NCBI GenBank assembly: GCA_002305335.1 | Contig: DBQR01000007.1 | Location: 1-26,855, forward strand | Direction of reading: 5' to 3' | Length of the DNA: 26,855 nucleotides | DNA from: Clostridiales bacterium UBA1389 | GTDB taxonomy: Bacteria > Bacillota > Clostridia > Oscillospirales > CAG-382 | Shown: in pieces, positions 1 through 6,367 of the stretch | How the letters are laid out: each line of letters starts with the position of its first letter | Numbering within the stretch: position 1 is the first letter of the stretch | The notes under the pieces: model-generated | What the model was told of the DNA's origin: nothing | Seen by the model: only the letters and a program-made list of their open reading frames with translations | The model's database searches: none | Translations under genes and position numbers: made by a program

Positions 1-153
1 TTGGAAAAGAAGCAAAATGAAATCCACAGCTTACGCTGCGGATGAATAAAGCCTTCCCCTTGAGGGGAAGGTGTCAGCCGCAGGCTGACGGATGAGGGGC
101 AGTGCCGCAAATTTGGAAAAGAAGCAAAATGAAATCTACAGCTTACGCTGCGG
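1..153. repeat. Structured repeat with flanking 41-bp direct duplication
   Basis: Positions 1-41 recur at 113-153 with one mismatch (C24 against T136), giving a 112-bp period. Between them, at 48-108, lies a 61-bp core that recurs at 26573-26633 and 26707-26767. The core holds two perfect hairpins: CCTTCCCC / GGGGAAGG at 52-71 with loop TTGA, and GTCAGCC / GGCTGAC at 73-89 with loop GCA, followed by GGATGAGGGGCAGTGCCGC. No coding sequence is convincing in 1-210. Read on the minus strand, the first hairpin is followed by CTTTATT, so it could back up the terminator of the leftward operon. Confidence 0.85.
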
Positions 154-179
154 AAGAAATCCTCAACTTCGTTTCGGAT

Positions 180-204
180 GAAAATCCGCCGGCAGAGCCG
201 GCGG
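180..204 (-). terminator. Rho-independent terminator of the ireB operon
   Basis: On the minus strand, just after the stop codon at 211-213, an 8-bp GC-rich stem (CCGCCGGC at 186-193 with its complement at 197-204, loop of 3) is followed by ATTTTC. The position directly after the last gene of the leftward operon and the stem plus short T-run fit an intrinsic terminator. The T-run is short, so efficiency is uncertain. Confidence 0.8.
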
Positions 205-210
205 GATATA

Positions 211-1041
211 TTAAATTTCAATTACCATACCGTCATAAGCGGTCAGAAAGCCCAGTTCCTCCGCCACGGGCACCAGTTCGTCATGGATAAGCTTGCCGTT
301 ATGGGAAAAATGATTTATACAGTTTATTGTGTTTTCATCGATTATCCCCAAGGCAAGGAATTTGTCCCGCAGTACCTGGCAGGAATCCAGCCCCATATGG
401 CCGCCCCCGCTGGGAAGGGCAACATAGGTGCAGTCATAGCTTACGAAATCCGCTTTTATACGGTTTCGGACAAGATAATCGAACACCTCGTCAAATGGAA
501 AACCCGTATCATGCAAATACAGCAGGGTTTTTCCCCCTTCTTCGATAATATAAACAAGGGCATCCTCACCGGAGGAATGATAAGCCCGCAGGGGAGTAAC
601 CTTGTAGCTGCCGCAGATAACCGGGTTATAGGGCTTGACTTCGCTGAACTTAATCCCGAAGGGTTCGTCCTTATATGCCTTAACGATGTTTTCCAGCCGT
701 TCTGCCACCTTTAGATTGCCGAAAAGAGTTAAATCCTTTTTGGTCAAATCATGGGCATACACCCCTTCCGCCCGGAAGAACAGATCCACCGGTGAGCAGT
801 GGTCAAGGTGGGAATGGGTAAAGAACACATACTCCACCGCCGACAGATCAAGCTTGTTGTTGACCATATGCAAAAAGCTGTCCATGGGGAAGTCGATAAG
901 CAGATTTTCGTTTATTAACGCCTGACTTCTGGTGCGTATGTTTTTCCCCCTGGTTGCTTTTGCTTTTTTACAGTATTCGCAGTTGCAGAAAACCGCCGGC
1001 CAGCCCTCCGCCGCGGCGGTGCCCAAATAGGTTAGTTTCAT
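211..1041 (-). CDS. PhnP-like metallo-beta-lactamase-fold hydrolase
   Basis: A 276-residue MBL-fold metal-dependent hydrolase, probably cytosolic since no signal peptide is seen. The metal motif HSHLDH is at residues 76-81 (HxHxDH). Later candidate metal ligands are the Asp in LHDTGF and the His residues in NHFSH near the C-terminus. The N-terminus has C19, C21 and C24 (CNCEYC), the same arrangement as the structural zinc site of PhnP, the cyclic phosphate phosphodiesterase of C-P lyase operons. No phn genes are present, so the substrate is unknown; a phosphodiester or cyclic phosphate is the best guess from the family. It is the last gene of the ireB operon, 50 bp after the 97-residue gene, with AAGGGGGA upstream of its ATG as ribosome site. 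A palindrome lies in the spacer before it. Confidence 0.85.
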   Translation of the reverse strand: MKLTYLGTAAAEGWPAVFCNCEYCKKAKATRGKNIRTRSQALINENLLIDFPMDSFLHMVNNKLDLSAVEYVFFTHSHLDHCSPVDLFFRAEGVYAHDLTKKDLTLFGNLKVAERLENIVKAYKDEPFGIKFSEVKPYNPVICGSYKVTPLRAYHSSGEDALVYIIEEGGKTLLYLHDTGFPFDEVFDYLVRNRIKADFVSYDCTYVALPSGGGHMGLDSCQVLRDKFLALGIIDENTINCINHFSHNGKLIHDELVPVAEELGFLTAYDGMVIEI

Positions 1042-1061
1042 TTTATCCCCCTTGTTGCAAA

Positions 1062-1083
1062 CCGCCGTAAATATTTACGGCGG
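1062..1083. other. Perfect 22-bp palindrome between two operon genes
   Basis: CCGCCGTAAAT at 1062-1072 is followed directly by its exact reverse complement at 1073-1083. It sits between the stop of the 97-residue gene and the start of the MBL hydrolase. In RNA it would form a stem with a small AU loop, followed on the minus strand only by TTTGC, so it is a weak terminator at best. It could equally be a processing or attenuation site, or an operator. Confidence 0.7.
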
Positions 1084-1091
1084 CTTAACTG

Positions 1092-1385
1092 TTATTTCTT
1101 TAATTCCCGTTCCAGCCAGATAAGGCCGATTTCAAAGGCATCGTAAAAGGACCGCTTTTCGCACTGTTTTATAACTTTCTCGTTGAAGCTTACCTCATCG
1201 CCGGTCTTCTGGATCTGAACGAGCACCCGGGACGCAATATCCAAATCCCCGCTTTTTTTGGTTTCGAGTATATTCATAAACAGTATGGCTTTTTCGTCGG
1301 GGTTGCCGTAAAAGATAAACTGTCCCTGGCGGACAAGGGGTCTACCCTTATACATGAACGGCTTTATCTTGGTTTCTTCGCTCAT
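1092..1385 (-). CDS. Conserved hypothetical protein, 97 residues
   Basis: A small soluble protein of 97 residues that I cannot assign to a named family, although similar short proteins seem to occur beside ireB in related Clostridia (from memory, not checked). It has no Cys pairs, membrane segment or signal peptide. It reads as a beta-rich N-terminal half (KPFMYKGRPLVRQGQFIFYG) followed by a charged helical C-terminus ending ERELKK. It starts 14 bp after ireB in the same direction, with GAAAGGA before the ATG, so it is almost certainly co-transcribed and translated. In many other Firmicutes this place after ireB is held by ruvX and a DUF1292 gene; this sequence resembles neither. The codon pattern matches the neighbours, supporting a real gene. 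Confidence 0.8.
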   Translation of the reverse strand: MSEETKIKPFMYKGRPLVRQGQFIFYGNPDEKAILFMNILETKKSGDLDIASRVLVQIQKTGDEVSFNEKVIKQCEKRSFYDAFEIGLIWLERELKK

Positions 1386-1399
1386 AACTCATTCCTTTC

Positions 1400-1654
1400 T
1401 TACAGCTTGAGATAGTTCTGGACAAGGGAGCGCAAAAGCTCGTCACGATCTATTTTTCTTATAAGCGCTCTGGCGTTGTTGTGATTGGTTATATAGGTCG
1501 GGTCCTCCGACAGGATATACCCCACAATCTGATTGATTGGGTTGTAACCCTTTTCCTTCAGGGAATCATACACGCTCTGGAGCGTCTGGCGCATTGTAAG
1601 CTCTTCCTGCTCCTTGACGCTGAACATACGCGTTTTGGTAGCCTTGTCGTTCAT
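1400..1654 (-). CDS. ireB: IreB family regulatory phosphoprotein (DUF965)
   Basis: An 84-residue protein matching the IreB/DUF965 family along its full usual length, with the conserved stretch INQIVGYILSEDPTYIT followed by NHNNARALIRKIDRDE. In Enterococcus faecalis, IreB is phosphorylated on N-terminal threonines by the PASTA kinase IreK, dephosphorylated by IreP, and affects cephalosporin resistance. Here T6 and T8 sit in the same flexible N-terminus. Both partner-type genes, a PP2C phosphatase and a PASTA kinase, are in this window at 20339-23912. It is the first gene of a three-gene leftward operon behind a clear promoter, with an AAGGGGG ribosome site. The usual upstream neighbour alaS is not present; pheT lies upstream instead. 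Confidence 0.93.
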   Translation of the reverse strand: MNDKATKTRMFSVKEQEELTMRQTLQSVYDSLKEKGYNPINQIVGYILSEDPTYITNHNNARALIRKIDRDELLRSLVQNYLKL

Positions 1655-1687
1655 GGCTTCGCCCCCTTAAAAATACTCATTCAACTT

Positions 1688-1716
1688 ATTATAGCACGGC
1701 GGAATGTATAATGCAA
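1688..1716 (-). promoter_or_regulatory. Sigma-A promoter of the ireB operon
   Basis: On the minus strand, TTGCAT (1716-1711), a 17-bp spacer and TATAAT (1693-1688), with TG one base before the -10 (extended -10). Transcription would begin near 1681, giving a leader of about 25 nt before the ireB ATG. It lies just downstream of pheT, so it separates the ireB operon from the larger operon upstream. Confidence 0.85.
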
Positions 1717-1743
1717 CAGTTTTTTTGGAAGTGCCAGGGCAAA

Positions 1744-4125
1744 TCAGGAACGTATAACAATCCCCTTTTCCTGTTTTAGCCCCGTCAGGATGCTTTGAAT
1801 TTCCTTTTCCACTTCGCTGTCGTTTAACGTGCCGTCCTCTTTGCGGAAGGTAAGCCTGAAAGCCATTGACTTCTTACCCTCCCCGATCCCCTTTCCCCGG
1901 TAAACGTCGAAAACCTTCACGCTTTCAAGGTATTTGCCGGCGGCAGCCGATATCAGGGAAATAACCTCACCGGCCTGTATATCCTCCTCCATGACAAGGG
2001 AAAGGTCCCTTTCGACGGCGGGATAAACGGGAATGGGAACATACTGCTTCTGCTTTGCGTGGTGTTTGCGGAGCAGGTCCACTTCGATTTCGGCGGCATA
2101 AACCCCGTCGTCAAGACCGAATTCCCTTGAAACCAGGGGATGAAGCTGCCCGAAAATTCCTATTTCATCGCTTCCGACAACCACTTTGGCGCACCTTCCG
2201 GGATGGTAGGTGGCCAGCGAATCTTCTTTTGTAATGGTATAACCGGTTATGCCGAGGAACTTAAGCAGTTCCTCCACATAACCCTTTATTTCATAAAAGT
2301 CGCCGGAACCGTAATAACCCATACAGAGGATACGCCGTTCCCGGGACATCCCTTCGCCGTCTTTTGCGTAAACCGTCGCCGTTTCAAACAGCTTTGCCGA
2401 CAGAATCCGCCGGTTGAAGTTGGTTTCAAGACAGCCGAGAAGCGAAGGCAGCGGGGTGGTGCGGAGTACGGAGGTTTCGTCCCCGATAGGATTTAACAGC
2501 CTTATGACGTCCCGTCTTTTATCGGTTTCGGGAAGTCGGATTTGGTCGAAAAGTGCGGGGGAAGTCAGGGAATAGGTGTAGATTTCATAAAATCCCAAAG
2601 CCGTCATTGCCTTGTTTATTTTTTGGAGGAAATCATAATTTTCGGTAAGCTTGCCTTCCGTTGCCTCGCCGGCAAACAAATTTCCGTTGATATTGTCAAG
2701 GCCGTACAGCCTTACAACCTCCTCCGCCACGTCGGCGGTGTTTATAATATCGTTTCTGTAGGGGGGCACGATAAGGTAATCCCCCTCAAGGGATATATCA
2801 ATCCCTGAAAGTATTTCCGCCATTTCGGACTTTGAAATATCCGTCCCCAGCAGGGAATTTATCCTTTCCGGCTCGAACTTCACCTTTGTGGGATTTATGT
2901 CGGCGGAGCATTGGTCGATAACCCCGTCCACCACTTCGCCGCAGCCGATAAGCTCCACCAGTTCGCAGGCTCTGTTAATGGCTATGAGGGCGTTGTAGGG
3001 GGGAAGCCCCTTTTCAAACCGCTTAGAGGAATCGGTGCGAAGCCCCACTTCCCTTGAAGTGAAGCGGATATTTTCCCGGTTGAAGTTGGCGGACTCGAAC
3101 ACCACCGTTACGGTATTATCGGTTATTTCGGAATTTTCGCCCCCCATAACCCCGGCAAGGGCTATGGCCTTTTCCCCGTCGGCTATGCAGAGCATGGAGC
3201 TGTCAAGCTGCCTTTCAATGCCGTCAAGGGTGGTGATTTTCTCCCCCTCGGCGGCGTTTCTTATGACAATGGTTTTGCTGGTAATGAAATTGTAGTCAAA
3301 AGCGTGCATGGGCTGACCGTATTCCAGCATTACGTAGTTGGTTATGTCAACGATGTTGTTGATAGGTCTTATACCGCAGGCCCTTAACCTTGCCCTCATC
3401 CACAAAGGAGAGGGGGCGATTTTAACGTTTTTGACAACCCTTGCGGTATAGCGGGGGCAAAGAACGGGGTTTTCCACCCTTACCGATATATAATCCGAGG
3501 CGTTTTCCCCGTTGTTTTTGGGCTTGACAAAGAGCTCTTTGTAATTAAGCCTTGTTTTGAAGGTGGCCGCCGTTTCCCTTGCTATGCCGAGAAAGGCAAG
3601 GCAGTCGGGGCGGTTGAAGGTAAGTTCGAAATCCACCAGCACGTCTTTTAACATAAGAGCGTCCCGGATATCCTCCCCAACTTTGCAGTCTTCCTGTAAA
3701 ATGAATATCCCGTCTTCGTCCGCATAGGGGAAGTCGTGCTTTGTAAGCTCAAGTTCCTGAAGGGAGCAGAGCATCCCTTCGGAAAGCTCCCCCCTTAGTT
3801 TTCCCTTTTTGATAACCTTCCCGTCGGGGAGGACCGCTCCGTCTTTGCAGACCGGCACCATATCCCCGGCTTTGACGTTGGAAGCGCCGGTTATAATCTG
3901 CAGGGGCCTTTCGCCCCCCACGTCCACCCGGCAGATGGTGAGATGGTCGGAATTGGGGTGGTGTACGGTGGATAACACTTTACCCACCACCACGTTTTTT
4001 ATATTTTCTCCTATAACCTCATATCCTTCCACCTTGGTACCGGACATGGTCAGCTTTTCGGTGTATTCCCTGATATTATCTGTAAAATCAACGTAATCTC
4101 TTATCCAGTTGAGTGAAACTTTCAT
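1744..4125 (-). CDS. pheT: Phenylalanine--tRNA ligase beta subunit
   Basis: The 793-residue beta subunit of the (alpha-beta)2 enzyme that charges tRNA-Phe; its length is normal for bacteria. Domains in order: N-terminal MKVSLNWIRDYV; an EMAP/OB-type tRNA-binding domain at about 40-150 (KVLSTVHHPNSDHLTICRVD); the B3/B4 editing domain at about 210-390 (NNIVDITNYVMLEYGQPMHA, TLDGIERQL); the B5 domain near 400-475; a catalytic-like core at about 480-680; and a C-terminal anticodon-binding ferredoxin-like domain at about 700-793 (YPAVERDLSLVM). It follows pheS by 39 bp and ends the large leftward operon. I see no hairpin plus T-run after its stop, so transcripts may read into the ireB operon. Confidence 0.97.
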   Translation of the reverse strand: MKVSLNWIRDYVDFTDNIREYTEKLTMSGTKVEGYEVIGENIKNVVVGKVLSTVHHPNSDHLTICRVDVGGERPLQIITGASNVKAGDMVPVCKDGAVLPDGKVIKKGKLRGELSEGMLCSLQELELTKHDFPYADEDGIFILQEDCKVGEDIRDALMLKDVLVDFELTFNRPDCLAFLGIARETAATFKTRLNYKELFVKPKNNGENASDYISVRVENPVLCPRYTARVVKNVKIAPSPLWMRARLRACGIRPINNIVDITNYVMLEYGQPMHAFDYNFITSKTIVIRNAAEGEKITTLDGIERQLDSSMLCIADGEKAIALAGVMGGENSEITDNTVTVVFESANFNRENIRFTSREVGLRTDSSKRFEKGLPPYNALIAINRACELVELIGCGEVVDGVIDQCSADINPTKVKFEPERINSLLGTDISKSEMAEILSGIDISLEGDYLIVPPYRNDIINTADVAEEVVRLYGLDNINGNLFAGEATEGKLTENYDFLQKINKAMTALGFYEIYTYSLTSPALFDQIRLPETDKRRDVIRLLNPIGDETSVLRTTPLPSLLGCLETNFNRRILSAKLFETATVYAKDGEGMSRERRILCMGYYGSGDFYEIKGYVEELLKFLGITGYTITKEDSLATYHPGRCAKVVVGSDEIGIFGQLHPLVSREFGLDDGVYAAEIEVDLLRKHHAKQKQYVPIPVYPAVERDLSLVMEEDIQAGEVISLISAAAGKYLESVKVFDVYRGKGIGEGKKSMAFRLTFRKEDGTLNDSEVEKEIQSILTGLKQEKGIVIRS

Positions 4126-4164
4126 TATATAAACCCATCCTTAAAAAGTCTTATTTGGCGGGGA

Positions 4165-5184
4165 CTAAAACTGTCCTATAAAGCGGACATCGTTTTCATA
4201 CAATGCCCTCATGTCGGAAATGTTGAACTTCCGCATGGCAATCCGTTCGATTCCCATGCCGAAGGCAAAGCCGGAATAAACTTCCGGGTCAATGCCGCAT
4301 TCCGAAAGGACATTGGGATGAACCATCCCCGCGCCCAACATTTCAATCCAGCCTTCTCCCTTGCACAGCCGGCAACCCTTGCCGCCGCAGGCAAAGCAGG
4401 AGAAATCCACCTCCACCGAAGGTTCGGTAAAGGGGAAGTTGTGGGGACGAAGGCGGGTTTGGGTGCCTTCCCCGAACATGGATTTTGCAAACAAATCAAG
4501 GGTGCCCTTAAGGTGGGACAGGGAAATTCCCTTGTCGATAACCAATCCCTCAAGCTGGTGGAACACCGGCGAATGGGTGGCGTCGGGGGGGTCACAGCGG
4601 TAAACCCTGCCGGGGGATATAATCCGGATGGGGGGCTTTCTTATTTTCATAGCCCTTATCTGAACCGGGGAGGTCTGGGTTCTTAAAACCACCCCGTCAG
4701 ATATGTAGAAGGTGTCCGTCATATCTCTTGAGGGGTGGTCTGCGGGGGCGTTCAGGGCGTCGAAGTTGTTGTAAACCGACTCCACTTCGGGGCCCTCCAC
4801 CACTTCAAAGCCCATCCGCAGGAATATTTCCACCATCCGGTTTTCGGTGGAACGCAGGGGATGACTGCGGCCGATTTCCCGTACCTTCCCCGGAAGGGTG
4901 ACGTCCAGCCTTTCGGCTTTCAGCCTTGTATCAAGGGATGCTTCCTCTATCTTTTTTGTCTTTTTTTCGATAAAGCCTTCTATTTTAAGCCTGACTTCGT
5001 TGGCGGCAGCCCCCACCACGGGACGCTGGTCTGCCGTAAGCTGGCCGAGAGTTCTCAATATGCCGGTTAAATACCCTTTTTTCCCTAAATATTTAACCCT
5101 TATGGCGTCAAGTTCTGTTAAATCCGAAGTCTTGTCAATTTCCGCCGACGCCGATTCCTCAAGTTTCTTTAATTCTTCAAGCAT
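4165..5184 (-). CDS. pheS: Phenylalanine--tRNA ligase alpha subunit
   Basis: The 339-residue catalytic alpha subunit of PheRS, of normal bacterial length. An N-terminal coiled-coil arm of about 85 residues binds tRNA. Class II signatures follow: HPLRSTENRMVEIF, MTDTFYI, LRTQTSPVQIRAM (motif 2 area), VDFSCFACGGKGCRLCKGEG, GAGMVHPNVL, and motif 3 FGMGIERIAM near the C-terminus. The start ATG has GAAAGGA upstream. Only 29 bp separate it from the rpoD stop, so it is co-transcribed with rpoD. There is no room for a T-box leader, which often controls pheST in Firmicutes. The frame is intact. Confidence 0.97.
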   Translation of the reverse strand: MLEELKKLEESASAEIDKTSDLTELDAIRVKYLGKKGYLTGILRTLGQLTADQRPVVGAAANEVRLKIEGFIEKKTKKIEEASLDTRLKAERLDVTLPGKVREIGRSHPLRSTENRMVEIFLRMGFEVVEGPEVESVYNNFDALNAPADHPSRDMTDTFYISDGVVLRTQTSPVQIRAMKIRKPPIRIISPGRVYRCDPPDATHSPVFHQLEGLVIDKGISLSHLKGTLDLFAKSMFGEGTQTRLRPHNFPFTEPSVEVDFSCFACGGKGCRLCKGEGWIEMLGAGMVHPNVLSECGIDPEVYSGFAFGMGIERIAMRKFNISDMRALYENDVRFIGQF

Positions 5185-5213
5185 TATGTTTGTTTAATCC
5201 TTTCTCAAACTTT

Positions 5214-6317
5214 TTATTCAAGGTAATCCTTAAGCCGCTTTGACCGGCTGGGATGGCGGAGCTTCCGCAGGGCCTTCGCCTCAATCTGCCTGATACGTTC
5301 CCGGGTGATGTTGAACACCTTTCCCACTTCCTCAAGGGTTTTGGGACGCCCGTCTTCCAGACCGAAGCGTAATTTAAGCACGTTTTCCTCCCTTGGGGTA
5401 AGGGTGTGCAGCACCTCAAGCAGCTGTTCCCTGAGCATGGAATAGGAAGCCGCATCCTGGGGGGCGGGGGCGTTGTCGTCGGCGATAAAGTCCCCCAAAT
5501 GGGAATCTTCCTCCTCGCCTATGGGCATTTCAAGGGAAACCGGCTCCTGGGCGATCTTCAATATATCCCTCACCTTATCGACGGGGATACCCATTTCGTC
5601 GGCAATTTCCTCATCGGTGGGTTCCCGCCCGTATTCCTGTAAAAGCTGCCGGGAAACCCTAAGCACTTTATTTATCGTTTCCACCATATGCACCGGGATT
5701 CTTATGGTTCTTGCCTGGTCGGCGATTGCCCTTGTGATGGCCTGCCGTATCCACCAGGTGGCGTAGGTGGAAAATTTATAGCCCTTGCCGTAGTCGAACT
5801 TGTCCACCGCCTTTAAAAGCCCTAAATTCCCCTCCTGAATAAGGTCAAGGAAAAACATACCCCGGTTGACGTACCGTTTGGCGATGCTGACCACAAGGCG
5901 GAGGTTGGCTTCCACCAGCTTCTGCTTTGCCTTTACGTCGCCGGTGGTCATTTTTTCGGCAAGCTCCAGCTCCTGTTCGGCGGTAAGCAGGGGCACCTTG
6001 CCTATTTCCCTGAGGTACATCCTGACCGGATCGTCGATGGAAACCCCCTCCTGGGCGAGATAGGTTACCACGTTTTCGGGATTTTCGTCGATTTCCTCCT
6101 CGATAAGCTCGTCCTCGGGGACGTCGAACACATCCGGGTCGATGGTGTCGCTGGTGATTTCCACCCCGTTGGCTTCAAGGACTTCAAAGGCCTTGATAAG
6201 CACCTCAATGGGGCAGTCGGTGTCGTCAAGAGCGTCAAGCACCTCGGCGGGGGTAAGGGTGCCCTTTGCCTTTCCCCGTTCGATAAGCTCGTTCAGCGTC
6301 TGCTGTTTGTCGTTCAT
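5214..6317 (-). CDS. rpoD: Housekeeping RNA polymerase sigma factor RpoD/SigA
   Basis: A 367-residue primary sigma factor, the usual length for Firmicutes SigA with no large non-conserved insert. Region 1.1 covers about 1-75 (LIERGKAKGTLTPAEVLDAL). Region 1.2 begins at DPVRMYLREIGKVPLL. Region 2 carries EANLRLVVSIAKRY, LDLIQEGNLGLLKAVDKFDY and KFSTYATWWIRQAITRAI, which cover core binding and -10 recognition. Region 3 is EPTDEEIADEM. Region 4 has LRFGLEDGRPKTLEEVGKVF and the helix-turn-helix ITRERIRQIEAKALRKL for -35 recognition. It follows dnaG by 50 bp, and that gap holds an inverted repeat. The dnaG-rpoD order is the classical macromolecular synthesis arrangement. Confidence 0.98.
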   Translation of the reverse strand: MNDKQQTLNELIERGKAKGTLTPAEVLDALDDTDCPIEVLIKAFEVLEANGVEITSDTIDPDVFDVPEDELIEEEIDENPENVVTYLAQEGVSIDDPVRMYLREIGKVPLLTAEQELELAEKMTTGDVKAKQKLVEANLRLVVSIAKRYVNRGMFFLDLIQEGNLGLLKAVDKFDYGKGYKFSTYATWWIRQAITRAIADQARTIRIPVHMVETINKVLRVSRQLLQEYGREPTDEEIADEMGIPVDKVRDILKIAQEPVSLEMPIGEEEDSHLGDFIADDNAPAPQDAASYSMLREQLLEVLHTLTPREENVLKLRFGLEDGRPKTLEEVGKVFNITRERIRQIEAKALRKLRHPSRSKRLKDYLE

Positions 6318-6334
6318 TTAACCAATCCTTTCGC

Positions 6335-6354
6335 TGCTTTGAAAAATCAAAGCA
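6335..6354 (-). promoter_or_regulatory. Inverted repeat in the dnaG-rpoD gap
   Basis: TGCTTTGA at 6335-6342 pairs with TCAAAGCA at 6347-6354 around a 4-base loop (TTTT in the transcript), an 8-bp perfect stem. It lies between the dnaG stop and the rpoD ribosome site (AAAGGATT). No T-run follows, so it is not an ordinary terminator. A processing or mRNA-stability element that sets the dnaG to rpoD ratio is plausible but unproven. Confidence 0.55.
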
Positions 6355-6367
6355 CTCTATGTAAATT

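Noticed and set aside
102..290. 62-residue plus-strand frame at the left edge
   Set aside because: It runs from the repeat through the terminator hairpin into the antisense of the hydrolase; there is no domain.
178..714. 178-residue plus-strand reading frame opposite the MBL hydrolase
   Set aside because: The minus-strand hydrolase has family motifs over this stretch; the plus-strand frame has none.
1092..1385. Assignment of the 97-residue protein as DUF1292
   Set aside because: Position near ireB suggested it, but the sequence lacks the acidic beta-strand pattern of DUF1292.
5185..5213. T-box leader before pheS
   Set aside because: The gap is only 29 bp and contains just a ribosome site.
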